49,675 bases of DNA from Cryobacterium adonitolivorans (GTDB lineage: Bacteria > Actinomycetota > Actinomycetes > Actinomycetales > Microbacteriaceae), in contig NZ_SOFL01000029.1 of assembly GCF_004402695.1 (NCBI RefSeq), forward strand, positions 1-49,675. The letters run 5' to 3'. Each line of letters opens with the position of its first letter. Within the stretch, counting starts at the first letter, position 1. This document shows, one piece after another, positions 25,395 to 33,745 of the stretch. The position numbers and the translations under genes were made by a program. Below the pieces are notes generated by a model. The model saw only the letters and a program-made list of their open reading frames with translations. It searched no databases and was not told the origin of the DNA.

Positions 25395-26987
25395 TTGCCC
25401 GGTGGCGACGGACGTCTGAATCATGATCTTCTTCCTGGCGAGAAGGGTCCGCAGGACGCCTGCGGAGTCTTCGGTGTCTGGGCCCCGGGCGAAGAGGTAG
25501 CAAAACTCAGCTACTTCGGGCTCTACGCCCTGCAGCATCGCGGCCAGGAATCGGCGGGCATCGCGACCAGCGACGGCTCGAAGATCCTCATCTACAAGGA
25601 CATGGGCCTGGTCTCCCAGGTCTTCAACGAGGCCTCGCTGGGCACCCTGCTCGGCCACCTCGCGGTGGGTCACACCCGCTACTCAACGACGGGCTCGTCG
25701 AGCTGGCAGAACGCCCAGCCCACCCTCGGCCGCACCGCAGCAGGCACCGTCGCGCTCGGCCACAACGGCAACCTCACCAACACCGCCGAGCTGCTCGAGC
25801 TGGTGCGCGAGCGCTACCCCAAGGTCGACGGCGAACTCGCCCGCGGCAACACCACAGACACCGCCGTGATCACCGCCCTGCTCACCGGCGATCTCGACCA
25901 CACCCTCGAAGCCACCGCCATGGAGGTGCTGCCGCGCCTGCGCGGCGCATTCTGCCTGGTCTTCATGGACGAAACCACCCTCTACGCCGCCCGCGACCCG
26001 CAGGGCGTGCGCCCGCTGGTGCTCGGCCGGCTCGAGCGCGGCTGGGTCGTCGCCTCCGAGACCGCTGCCCTCGACATCGTGGGCGCCAGCTTCGTGCGCG
26101 AGGTAGAACCCGGTGAGCTGATCATCATCGACGAGAACGGCTTGCGTACCCAGCACTTCGCCGAGGTGAAGCGCGCCGGCTGCGTGTTCGAGTACGTCTA
26201 CCTGGCCCGGCCGGACACCACCATCGCCGGGCGCGGCGTGCACGAGGCCCGGGTCGAGATGGGCCGGCAGCTCGCCGCGGAGTACCCCGTCGAAGCCGAC
26301 CTCGTCATCCCCACACCCGAATCCGGCACCCCCGCGGCGATCGGCTACGCGCAGGCATCCGGTATTCCGTTCGGCCAGGGCCTTGTGAAGAACACCTATG
26401 TGGGGCGCACCTTCATCCAGCCGTCGGAGACCATCCGTCAGCGCGGCATCAAGCTCAAGCTCAACCCGCTCAAGGCCGTGATCAAGGGCAAGCGCCTGAT
26501 CGTCGTCGACGACTCGATCGTGCGCGGAAACACCCAGCGTGCCCTGGTCAGTATGCTGCGCGAGGCCGGCGCCGCCGAGGTGCACGTGCGCATCTCCAGC
26601 CCGCCCATCACTTGGCCGTGCTTCTATGGTATCGACTTCGCCTCCCGCGCCGAGCTGATCGCCACCGGCCTCGGCGTCGACGAAGTGCGGCAGGCCATCG
26701 GCGCAGACTCGCTCGGCTACCTCTCGGAGGACGGCATGATCGCCTCCACCGAGCAGCCGCGGGAGAGCCTGTGCACCGCCTGCTTCACCGGCGTGTACCC
26801 GATCAAGCTGCCCGAGACCCAGCACCTGGGCAAGAACCTCCTCGAGCGCGACTTCGCCACCTCCGACGGATGCGATCCAGGTCCCGACGCCGAGTTCGAG
26901 AACGTGCTCACCCCTGAACCGGAGCGCGTCACCGTGCTCATCGAACACGGTCAGGTCCCGTTCGGCGATCCCGGAAGACCAGAATGA
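25395..26987 (+). CDS. purF: Amidophosphoribosyltransferase
   Basis: A 530-residue enzyme that makes phosphoribosylamine from PRPP and glutamine, the first step of purine synthesis. The nucleophile is Cys23 in DACGVFGVW, exposed after removal of a 22-residue propeptide as in the B. subtilis type. YFGLYALQHRGQESAGI, GHTRYSTTG and the PRPP loop LIVVDDSIVRGNTQ follow. Cysteines near the C-terminus (SLCTACFTG and DGCDPG) fit an iron-sulfur cluster. A TTG start is used at 25395, preceded by AAAGGGG. It overlaps purM (ATGA). Confidence 0.97.
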   Translation: MPGGDGRLNHDLLPGEKGPQDACGVFGVWAPGEEVAKLSYFGLYALQHRGQESAGIATSDGSKILIYKDMGLVSQVFNEASLGTLLGHLAVGHTRYSTTGSSSWQNAQPTLGRTAAGTVALGHNGNLTNTAELLELVRERYPKVDGELARGNTTDTAVITALLTGDLDHTLEATAMEVLPRLRGAFCLVFMDETTLYAARDPQGVRPLVLGRLERGWVVASETAALDIVGASFVREVEPGELIIIDENGLRTQHFAEVKRAGCVFEYVYLARPDTTIAGRGVHEARVEMGRQLAAEYPVEADLVIPTPESGTPAAIGYAQASGIPFGQGLVKNTYVGRTFIQPSETIRQRGIKLKLNPLKAVIKGKRLIVVDDSIVRGNTQRALVSMLREAGAAEVHVRISSPPITWPCFYGIDFASRAELIATGLGVDEVRQAIGADSLGYLSEDGMIASTEQPRESLCTACFTGVYPIKLPETQHLGKNLLERDFATSDGCDPGPDAEFENVLTPEPERVTVLIEHGQVPFGDPGRPE

Positions 26988-28087
26988 GCAACGCAACCTA
27001 CGCCGCCGCCGGAGTCGACACCCAGGCGGGTGACCTCGCGGTGTCCCTGATGAAAAAGGCTGTCTCTGCCACCCACGGTCCCGAGGTGCTCGGCGGCTTC
27101 GGCGGCTTCGCCGGCCTCTACGACGTGTCGTTCCTCACCGGCTACACGCGCCCGCTGCTGGCCACGTCCACGGATGGCGTCGGCACCAAGGTCGCAATCG
27201 CCCAGGCGCTCGACAAGCACGACACCATCGGCCAGGACCTGGTGGGCATGGTCGTCGACGACATCATCGTCGTCGGCGCGCGCCCGCTGTTCATGACCGA
27301 CTACATCGCCTGCGGCAAGGTTTTTCCCGAGCGCATCGCGTCGATCGTCGAGGGCATAGCCAAGGCCTGCGCCGCCACCGGCACCGCCCTCGTCGGCGGC
27401 GAGACTGCGGAGCACCCCGGGCTGCTCGGGCCGGACGACTACGACGTGGCCGGAGCCGCGACGGGTGTCGTCGAGGCCGACCAGGTCCTCGGCGCCGAGC
27501 GCGTCCAATCCGGTGACGTCGTCATCGCGATGGCCTCCTCCGGCCTGCACTCCAACGGATTCTCGCTCGTGCGGCACATCCTTAGCGAGCGCGGCATCGG
27601 CTACACCGACACCTCCGCCGAGCTCGGTGGAGTCGTCGGCGAGGCCCTCCTGGAGCCCACCCGCCTGTACACCGGCCCGCTGCTCAGCGTGCTGGCCGAC
27701 CCCGAACTGGCCGGCGTCGTACACTCGCTCAGCCACGTGACGGGCGGCGGCATCGCCGCCAACCTGGCCCGGGTGCTGCCCGTGGGCAGCTGGGTCGAGG
27801 TCGACCGGTCCACTTGGTCGCCCGCTCCGGTCTTCAGGGTGCTCGGCGACATGGCCGGCACCACGCTGGAGAGCGCGGAAGGCACCTGGAACCTCGGCGT
27901 GGGCATGTTCGCCGTCGTCGCGGCACACGCCGCGTCCTCCGTGATCGCCCGCCTGCAGAACGAGGGAATCCCGTCCTGGGTCGCCGGCCGCGTCTCGATG
28001 GCTCCGCACGACCTCACTGGCTTCGAACAGGGAGCCAAGGGCGTCAACGGCGGGGCCGTGCGCCTCGTCGGCGGCTACGCAGCGTAG
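26984..28087 (+). CDS. purM: Phosphoribosylformylglycinamidine cyclo-ligase
   Basis: A 367-residue AIR synthetase. YAAAGVDTQAGDLAVSLMKK, GGFGGFAGLYD, TDGVGTKVAIAQ, GQDLVGMVVDDIIVVGARPLFM and VTGGGIAANLARVLP are all typical. Translation is coupled to purF through ATGA. A strong hairpin terminator follows about 115 bases downstream. Confidence 0.97.
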   Translation: MSNATYAAAGVDTQAGDLAVSLMKKAVSATHGPEVLGGFGGFAGLYDVSFLTGYTRPLLATSTDGVGTKVAIAQALDKHDTIGQDLVGMVVDDIIVVGARPLFMTDYIACGKVFPERIASIVEGIAKACAATGTALVGGETAEHPGLLGPDDYDVAGAATGVVEADQVLGAERVQSGDVVIAMASSGLHSNGFSLVRHILSERGIGYTDTSAELGGVVGEALLEPTRLYTGPLLSVLADPELAGVVHSLSHVTGGGIAANLARVLPVGSWVEVDRSTWSPAPVFRVLGDMAGTTLESAEGTWNLGVGMFAVVAAHAASSVIARLQNEGIPSWVAGRVSMAPHDLTGFEQGAKGVNGGAVRLVGGYAA

Positions 28088-28202
28088 CCCCGTCCAACCC
28101 GTCAAGCGCGCACGACAACGGACCGCCCCGATGGCGTTGCATTCGGGGCGGATCGGACGCTGAGAGTTGCCCGGGAACCGGTCGACGGGCGCGCCAAAAC
28201 GA

Positions 28203-28230
28203 CAGCCGCGCACGAGAACGTGCGCGGCTG
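28203..28230. terminator. Bidirectional hairpin terminator
   Basis: CAGCCGCGCAC-GAGAAC-GTGCGCGGCTG has a perfect 11-base-pair stem and lies between the convergent purM and DUF3073 genes. It has no T-run, as is usual in high-GC actinobacteria. Confidence 0.8.
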
Positions 28231-28243
28231 ATCGAGAGGCGGG

Positions 28244-28483
28244 CTAGGCGCGCTTCTTCTCGTCTTCGGTGTCGTAGTGGTCGACGTAGTCGTCCGACTC
28301 GTCCGACGTCGTCTTGTTCGCTTCGTACTCCGGCCACTTGGCCAGGTCCTCATCGAGCCGCGGGTCGGTCACCGGATGCCCGGTGAGCTCGCGTTCGAGC
28401 GCGTTGTAGTTGGTGTCCGGGCTGAAGTACTTCAGCTCGCGGGCGACCTTGGTGTGCTTTGCTTTTTGACGGCCGCGCCCCAT
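28244..28483 (-). CDS. DUF3073 domain protein
   Basis: A 79-residue hydrophilic protein starting MGRGRQKAKHTKVARELKYFSPDTNY, the conserved opening of DUF3073, with an acidic C-terminal half ending DTEDEKKRA. The charge split (basic then acidic) suggests a nucleic-acid or protein binder, but no function is known. The mycobacterial relative also sits convergent to purM. The start at 28483 has AGGGGG upstream; the longer frame to 28828 is not conserved. A hairpin lies in its leader. Confidence 0.88.
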   Translation of the reverse strand: MGRGRQKAKHTKVARELKYFSPDTNYNALERELTGHPVTDPRLDEDLAKWPEYEANKTTSDESDDYVDHYDTEDEKKRA

Positions 28484-28507
28484 GCGTGACCCCCTAACGA
28501 TGCCAGG

Positions 28508-28531
28508 CCGGGTGAGTGATGAGTCACCCGG
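28508..28531 (-). promoter_or_regulatory. Hairpin in the DUF3073 leader
   Basis: CCGGGTGA and TCACCCGG (8-base perfect arms, loop of 8) lie 25 bases before the DUF3073 start. It could affect translation or stability; nothing more can be said. Confidence 0.4.
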
Positions 28532-28634
28532 GAGTTGCCGAACGGAATAGTGAAATCTAGCCGCTAGTTTAGCATGGTGGGCCTGTAGCCCCGATGACGC
28601 GGTTCCGCGGTCAGAACCCAGGGGATGAGGACGC

Positions 28635-29720
28635 ATGGTGAACGCCACGGCTGTGCCGGTGGTGATCATCGGTTCCGGCCAGGCCGGCCTCTCCGTGGCG
28701 TACCATCTCAAGCGATTCGGGCTCGCGGCGGGTCGGGACTTCGTGATTTTCGACCGCGGTGCGGTCGCCGGCGGGGCGTGGCAGTACCGCTGGGAGTCCC
28801 TGCGCCTCGGCGCCGCGCACCGGGTCAACGACCTCCCAGGCCTGTCAGAGCTCGGCCTGAGCTTCGAGACCGCCGACCGCTCCCGCCCGGCGCGGGACGT
28901 TGTGAGCGAGTACTACCGTCGCTTCGAGGAGCACTTCGAACTGAACGTCGTGCGCCCGGTCTCGGTCCAGTCGGTGTTCAACAGGCGTGCCGACCTCGTC
29001 GTCCGGACGATGTCCCAGGCCCACGGCGAGCGGGAGACCCTCGCCGGGTTGCTCGTCAACGCCACCGGCACCTGGGGCGCGCCCTTTGTGCCGCACTACC
29101 CCGGCGCCGGGCTTTTCGCCGGCCGCCAGCTGCACACCACCGGGTTCCGGGATGCCGCCGAGTTCGCCGGCCAGCGGGTCGTGGTCGTCGGCGGCGGCAC
29201 CTCCGCGATCGGCTTCATGCTCGAGCTGGAGGGTGTGGCGGCCAGCCTGACCTGGGCCTCGCGGCGACCGGTCGACTGGGTGCGCACCGAGCATCTCGAT
29301 CTCGAGGGGGCGTCTGCCGCGGTGGCCATGCAGGACGAAGCGGCCCGCAACGGCCGTGCGCTGCCGAGCATCGTTCGCGGCACCGGCGTGCCCGTCACCC
29401 GACGCATCCAGGGCGGCATTGACAGGGGCACCCTGGTGGAACGGCCGATGTTCGTCGGGCTCGAGGAGACCGGGGTGCGCTGGGCCGACGGCTCCGTCAC
29501 CGAAGCGGATGCGATCATCTGGGCGACCGGGTTCCGGCCTGAGCTGCGCCACCTGGCACCGCTCAAGCTGCGTGAGAAGGCGGGCGGACTCGTGGTCGGT
29601 GCCGGCTCGTCCTGGACGGATCCGCGCATCTTCCTGGCCGGCTACGGGCCGCAGGCGAGCACCATCGGTGCCAGACGGGCCGGCCGGATCATCGCCCGGC
29701 AGGTTCTCGCCCTGCTCTAA
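28635..29720 (+). CDS. FAD-dependent oxidoreductase, flavin-monooxygenase-like
   Basis: A 361-residue two-dinucleotide-domain flavoprotein. FAD motif GSGQAG at residues 13-18, GAWQYRWESLRL where FMO-type enzymes carry the GGxWxxxW motif, NADP motif GGGTSA at 186-191, and ATGFRPEL near residue 300. It is shorter than classical Baeyer-Villiger enzymes and closer to CzcO/YhiN-like class B flavoproteins. Substrate unknown. The ATG follows TGAGG. It stands alone and is followed by palindrome C. Confidence 0.87.
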   Translation: MVNATAVPVVIIGSGQAGLSVAYHLKRFGLAAGRDFVIFDRGAVAGGAWQYRWESLRLGAAHRVNDLPGLSELGLSFETADRSRPARDVVSEYYRRFEEHFELNVVRPVSVQSVFNRRADLVVRTMSQAHGERETLAGLLVNATGTWGAPFVPHYPGAGLFAGRQLHTTGFRDAAEFAGQRVVVVGGGTSAIGFMLELEGVAASLTWASRRPVDWVRTEHLDLEGASAAVAMQDEAARNGRALPSIVRGTGVPVTRRIQGGIDRGTLVERPMFVGLEETGVRWADGSVTEADAIIWATGFRPELRHLAPLKLREKAGGLVVGAGSSWTDPRIFLAGYGPQASTIGARRAGRIIARQVLALL

Positions 29721-29739
29721 GACCAGTCGCAACCCCACC

Positions 29740-29811
29740 GGTGATCGAGCTTGTCGAGATCCCGCGACCCGACCGCGTTCGCGACGGAGTTTCGACAAGC
29801 TCGTCCAACGA
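29740..29811. repeat. Intergenic palindrome, family C
   Basis: GAGCTTGTCGA (29747-29757) and TCGACAAGCTC (29792-29802) are perfect 11-base arms with 34 bases between, flanked by GGTGATC and GTCCAACG. I recall the same core as a frequent dispersed palindrome in related actinobacteria. Only one copy is in this window. It lies between convergent genes and may end both transcripts. Confidence 0.7.
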
Positions 29812-29822
29812 GACGGAAACAG

Positions 29823-31976
29823 CTACCGGCGCTTGCGCCGGTTCGGGTTGACCGGCCGGGCCCGCGGCTTCATCGGCGGGCTGGCCGGGCTCGACCTGGG
29901 GCCGGCAACCTCTGTCTGCACTGCGACGCTCGTCGTGTCGACGGCCGCCGGTGCGAGGGGCTTGCGCGGGATCGGGTGTGAACGCACGGGCTCGCCGCGG
30001 CGCTCCTGGCCGGGGATCGGCCGGGACCGGCGTCCGTAGATGAGCTCCGAGGAGTCCAGCAGCCACGGCACCAGCGCAATGGTCACGCCGTGCACGAGCA
30101 TCAGCTTCTGGCGCAGCCGGCGGGCCTTGTGGTTGTGCAGCAACGATTCCCACCAGTGCCCGACGATGTAGATCGGCGTGTACACGGTGACGACCTCAGA
30201 GCCGTACTCCTCACGGCGGTCCTTGATGTAGCAGATCAGCGGCCAGCTGATGTCGCGGTACGGCGAGGCCACGATGTTCAGCGGCACCTGGATGTTCTGC
30301 TTTGCCCAGTCGATGATGAGGTTCTCGGTCTCCTCCTCGTCGATCGACACGTGCACGGCCTCGAGGCTCACGTGCCGGGCGGCGATGGCGTAGTCCAGTG
30401 CCTTGAGCACGGGCTTCTGCATCTTGCCCACGAGCACGATGGCGTGGTCGCCCTGCGAACCGAACGTCGTAATCGGGTCGACCTCGATCTCCTTGGCCAC
30501 GTCGCGGTAGTACCGGTTGACGCCGAGCATCAACACGAACAGGATCGGCATCATCAGGAACACCAACCAGGCACCGTGGGTGAACTTGGTGATCGTGACG
30601 ACGATCAACACCACGCCGGTGAGCAGGGCGCCGAAACCGTTGATCGAGAGGCTTCGGATGATGGAGCCCCGGTTGGGCGGATCCGTCTTCAACAGGGTCA
30701 GCCAGTGCTTCACCATGCCGGTCTGCCCGATGGTGAACGACACGAAAACGCCGATGATGTAGAGCTGGATCAGCACCGTGAGGTTGGCCTGGTAGATCAC
30801 GATGATCACGATGGCGGCCAGCGCGAGCAGCACCACGCCGTTCGAGTAGATCAGGCGGTCGCCGCGGGTGCTCAGCGACTTGGGGGCGTAGGAGTCGCGG
30901 GCCAGCACGCTGCCGAGCAGCGGGAACCCGTTGAACGCCGTGTTCGCGGCCAGCAGCAGAATCAGGGCCGTTGCACCCTGCAGGATGAAGAACATCAGCG
31001 AGTTGTTGCCGAAGGTGGCCGCGGCGATCTGGGCGATCAGGCTGCGCTGGGGCTGGGTCGCGCACTCCGCCCAGCCGATCAGGTCGCAGGGGTTCTCCGC
31101 GTAGTGCACCTCGGAGAACAGCGCCAGCGCGGTGAGCCCCACGAACAGCACAATGGCGATGCCGCCCATTAGGGTCAGGGTGATCTGGGCGTTCTTGATC
31201 TTGGGGCGCTTGAAGGCCGGCACGCCGTTGGCGATGGCCTCCACACCGGTCAGGGCGCTGCAACCGCTGGCGAAGGAGCGGAGCAGCAGCAGGATGAACG
31301 CCGTCTGGGCGAGGTTGTGGGCCTCTACCTCGAATCCCGCCGATTCGGCTACCGGCGCGTCGCCTAGGGCCACGCGGCCCAGGCCCACGACGATCATCAG
31401 CATCACGCTGCCGATGAACAGGTAGGTGGGCAGGGCGAAGGCCTTGCTCGACTCGGCGACCCCGCGCAGGTTGACGGCGGCGAGCACGATCACGAAAACG
31501 ACGGCCAGTTCCACGCGCAGCGGTGCCAGCCCGGGCAGCGCCGAGATGATGTTGTCCACCCCGCTGGACACCGAGACCACGACGGTCATCACGTAGTCCA
31601 CGAGCAGCGCGGATGCGACGACGAGGCCGGCCTTCTCGCCGAGGTTCTTGGAGGCGACTTCATAGTCGCCACCACCGTTGGGGTACGCCTTGATGAGCTG
31701 GCGGTACGAGGCCACCACCACCACGAGGAGCAGCACGACCACTGCCGCGACCCAGGGCGCGAAGCTGAGGAAGGCGAGCCCGCCGAGCGTCAGGATCATC
31801 AGCAGTTCCTGCGGAGCGTACGCGACGCTGGACAGCGGGTCACTGGCGAAAATCGGGAGCGCCAGGTGCTTCGGAAGCAGCTGCCCGTCCAGGTGTTCGC
31901 TGGCAAGCGGTTCGCCGATTATCCACCGTTTCGGTGATCGGGCTTCAGGTGTTGGGGGGTTCCCCTCTGGTGTCAC
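29823..31976 (-). CDS. KimA-like APC permease (probable potassium importer)
   Basis: A 717-residue permease with about twelve membrane helices (residues about 40-480) and a cytoplasmic domain of about 150 residues. PIFASDPLSSVAYAPQELLMIL, YPNGGGDYEVASKNLG and RSFASGCSALTGVEAIANGVP are typical of the KimA/YdaO branch of the APC superfamily, in which the B. subtilis protein is a potassium/proton symporter inhibited by cyclic di-AMP. The C-terminal domain (HAIVLVGKMQKPVLKALDYA) resembles a USP fold; a basic, Pro/Arg-rich tail ends it. I choose the GTG at 31976 because a good promoter (TTGACA-16-TAGTGT) lies inside the longer frame beginning at 32012. Amino-acid transport is the alternative. Confidence 0.85.
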   Translation of the reverse strand: MTPEGNPPTPEARSPKRWIIGEPLASEHLDGQLLPKHLALPIFASDPLSSVAYAPQELLMILTLGGLAFLSFAPWVAAVVVLLLVVVVASYRQLIKAYPNGGGDYEVASKNLGEKAGLVVASALLVDYVMTVVVSVSSGVDNIISALPGLAPLRVELAVVFVIVLAAVNLRGVAESSKAFALPTYLFIGSVMLMIVVGLGRVALGDAPVAESAGFEVEAHNLAQTAFILLLLRSFASGCSALTGVEAIANGVPAFKRPKIKNAQITLTLMGGIAIVLFVGLTALALFSEVHYAENPCDLIGWAECATQPQRSLIAQIAAATFGNNSLMFFILQGATALILLLAANTAFNGFPLLGSVLARDSYAPKSLSTRGDRLIYSNGVVLLALAAIVIIVIYQANLTVLIQLYIIGVFVSFTIGQTGMVKHWLTLLKTDPPNRGSIIRSLSINGFGALLTGVVLIVVTITKFTHGAWLVFLMMPILFVLMLGVNRYYRDVAKEIEVDPITTFGSQGDHAIVLVGKMQKPVLKALDYAIAARHVSLEAVHVSIDEEETENLIIDWAKQNIQVPLNIVASPYRDISWPLICYIKDRREEYGSEVVTVYTPIYIVGHWWESLLHNHKARRLRQKLMLVHGVTIALVPWLLDSSELIYGRRSRPIPGQERRGEPVRSHPIPRKPLAPAAVDTTSVAVQTEVAGPRSSPASPPMKPRARPVNPNRRKRR

Positions 31977-31984
31977 GAGGGACG

Positions 31985-32012
31985 ACACTACTCCGATGCA
32001 CCTCCCTGTCAA
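31985..32012 (-). promoter_or_regulatory. Promoter of the KimA-like gene
   Basis: TTGACA (32007-32012) and TAGTGT (31985-31990) on the minus strand are 16 bases apart. The -10 ends eight bases before the GTG at 31976, so transcription would start at or next to the start codon. Confidence 0.65.
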
Positions 32013-32118
32013 GTTGTCGGCAGATTGACAGGATCAGCCGGGCGTGTGCGCAGCCACGGTCCGACAGGGGGTTCGGGTCGTTCCGGCTGATGGGCGCGCA
32101 GTTCCGCGCGGCCCCGCC

Positions 32119-32157
32119 GGGGGAGTCCGGGCTCCGGAGCGCCGCGCGGACTCTCCC
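32119..32157 (-). terminator. Hairpin after the PadR gene
   Basis: GGGGGAGTCC (32119-32128) pairs with GGACTCTCCC (32148-32157) with one mismatch. Inside is the perfect palindrome GCTCCGGAGC (32131-32140). Position just after the PadR stop fits a terminator of the DUF4097-PadR operon. Confidence 0.6.
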
Positions 32158-32171
32158 AGCTGCCGCGCAGG

Positions 32172-32777
32172 TTACCGCTTAAGCGAGTCGCGGATGCTGG
32201 CGCGCACGACGTCGAGTTGGCGCCGCAGTTCCGGCACGGTCTCAACCGGCATCGTCGAGCGGTAGGCCTGGCGGCGCAGGTCTGCGCGCACCTGCTGCCG
32301 GAACTCGTTGAGCACCATGTCGGCCTCCCTGAGCGCCAGGTTCGCGTCGCCGGTGGGGCGGGCATCCGCCGTGGATTTGGTCGGCTCAGGCGGTTTCTGG
32401 CGCGCGGCCGAGGCCAGGTCGGCCCGCAGGCTCTTCATCGCCTCGGTGACACCGCTGCGGACTTCATCGGCGAGACGACGCACCGAGTCGGTGACCTCGC
32501 TCTCGATGTTGGCCAGGTCGTCGGCGCGGGCGGCGAGTTCGGCGCGGCCGGCGTCGGTGATCTCATACACGGTCTTGCGGTCGCCGGCCGTCTTGGTGAC
32601 CAGTCCCTCCTCCTCGAGCTTCGCCAAGCGCGGGTAGATGGTGCCGGCGCTGGGGCTGTAGGTGCCGCCGAAGCGGTCGCTCAACGCCTGGATGAGCTCG
32701 TAGCCGTGCCGGGGGCGCTCGGCCAGCAGGCTCAGCAGGTACAGGCGCAGGCTGCCGTGGGCGAAGATCGGGGTCAT
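32172..32777 (-). CDS. PadR family transcriptional regulator
   Basis: A 201-residue regulator. The N-terminal winged helix is typical of PadR: LRLYLLSLLAERPRHGYELIQAL, SPSAGTIYPRLAKLEEEGLV and KTVYEITDAGRAEL (residues about 7-80). The rest is helical, with a Lys/Pro-rich linker near residue 128 and a C-terminal helix pair; family members usually have a shorter helical tail. Its ATG overlaps the DUF4097 stop. Two ATATATCGCG sites upstream of the operon are probable operators, giving autoregulation. Confidence 0.9.
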   Translation of the reverse strand: MTPIFAHGSLRLYLLSLLAERPRHGYELIQALSDRFGGTYSPSAGTIYPRLAKLEEEGLVTKTAGDRKTVYEITDAGRAELAARADDLANIESEVTDSVRRLADEVRSGVTEAMKSLRADLASAARQKPPEPTKSTADARPTGDANLALREADMVLNEFRQQVRADLRRQAYRSTMPVETVPELRRQLDVVRASIRDSLKR

Positions 32778-33646
32778 GACGACGCTCCGTCGCCCGCGGT
32801 GTCGGTGCTGCCGGCAGCGCTGCCCGCGTCGTTCACGCTGGCGCCGTGCCGCCGTATCACCGAGATGTTCCCGGACACTGAGTTCGCGCGCAGGTCGAGC
32901 CAGGCGCCGTCGAGGTCGCCGGTGCTGCCGTCGTACCCCTTGCCGAGGGTGCCGCGGATGGTCTGGTTGTCCAGCTGCAGGGTGCCGGAGACCGTGTTGA
33001 TCTTGTAGCGGGTCGGCACGTCGGCGCCGATGCGCACGGTCAGGCTGCCGCTGACCAGATTGGTGGAGACCTGGTCGGGCACGCCGTCGATATCGAGGAA
33101 CACCGCGCTGGTGACGCCGTCGACGGTGAACCGACCGATGTCCCCGCTCGCGGTGACGTCGCCGGAGACCGTGTGCGCCACGATGTTGCCGGTGTGGTTG
33201 CGCACCGACATCTCGCCGTTCACGCCGTTGAGCTCGAGGTCGCCGACGATGTCGTCGACGACGAGGTCGCCGGAGACCGTGCTGAGCTTGGCGTCGCTAC
33301 GGAGCCCCGTGACGAGAGCGTCGGCCGTGACCACGCCGAACTTCATCGCGACATCGCGCGGCACGGTGATGCTCACCTCGGCCTTGGCGCTGCCGCGGAA
33401 GGAGGCGAACACATCGATGAAGTTGTCCCAACGCAACTGGGGGTGATCGATCTCGAGGGTGTCATCGACCACCGAGATCTTGAGGTCCTTGCCCGAGACG
33501 CTGTGCACCTCGATGCGCGCGCCGGGTTCGTCGCTGCCGATCACGTCAACTTTTCCGCCGATCAGGCCCACTTTGAGTGAGCGAACCAGCTCAACATCGA
33601 TGACCTTCGTCTGCCCGGGGGCGACGAGCCATTTTTCTTGCGTCAT
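32774..33646 (-). CDS. DUF4097 family beta-strand repeat protein
   Basis: A 290-residue protein of the DUF4097 (putative adhesin, bactofilin-like beta-solenoid) family. Repeats of the type VSGDLxVxDxxGDxxLxxVxG cover about residues 60-255: LSTVSGDLVVDDIVGDLELNG, AHTVSGDVTASGDIG, NLVSGSLTVR, NTVSGTLQL, NSVSGNISV. There is no signal peptide or membrane helix, so it is probably cytoplasmic or attached through a partner. DUF4097 genes are often paired with PadR or stress-response regulators; the function is unknown. GGAGA precedes the ATG. Confidence 0.87.
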   Translation of the reverse strand: MTQEKWLVAPGQTKVIDVELVRSLKVGLIGGKVDVIGSDEPGARIEVHSVSGKDLKISVVDDTLEIDHPQLRWDNFIDVFASFRGSAKAEVSITVPRDVAMKFGVVTADALVTGLRSDAKLSTVSGDLVVDDIVGDLELNGVNGEMSVRNHTGNIVAHTVSGDVTASGDIGRFTVDGVTSAVFLDIDGVPDQVSTNLVSGSLTVRIGADVPTRYKINTVSGTLQLDNQTIRGTLGKGYDGSTGDLDGAWLDLRANSVSGNISVIRRHGASVNDAGSAAGSTDTAGDGASS

Positions 33647-33658
33647 AGTCTTCTCCTT

Positions 33659-33698
33659 CGCGATATATCGCGTTCAATGCATCTCAAGATATATCGCG
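33659..33698. promoter_or_regulatory. Two ATATATCGCG sites, probable PadR operators
   Basis: CGCGATATATCGCG (33659-33672) is a perfect 14-base palindrome; GATATATCGCG recurs at 33688-33698, 26 bases away on the same strand. The AT-rich cores stand out in this GC-rich region and lie directly upstream of the DUF4097-PadR operon. Confidence 0.7.
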
Positions 33699-33745
33699 TG
33701 TCAGCTTGGGGCAAGGCCCTCACGGCAAACCCGAAGGTAGCCCGG

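Noticed and set aside
28160..28180. GAGAGTTGCCCGGGAACCGG as a fourth family B repeat
   Set aside because: Only the first ten bases match and there is no complementary arm.
31977..32171. Possible c-di-AMP (ydaO) riboswitch before the KimA-like gene
   Set aside because: The promoter lies only about eight bases before the start, so the upstream hairpin is not transcribed with the gene; conserved riboswitch blocks were not found.
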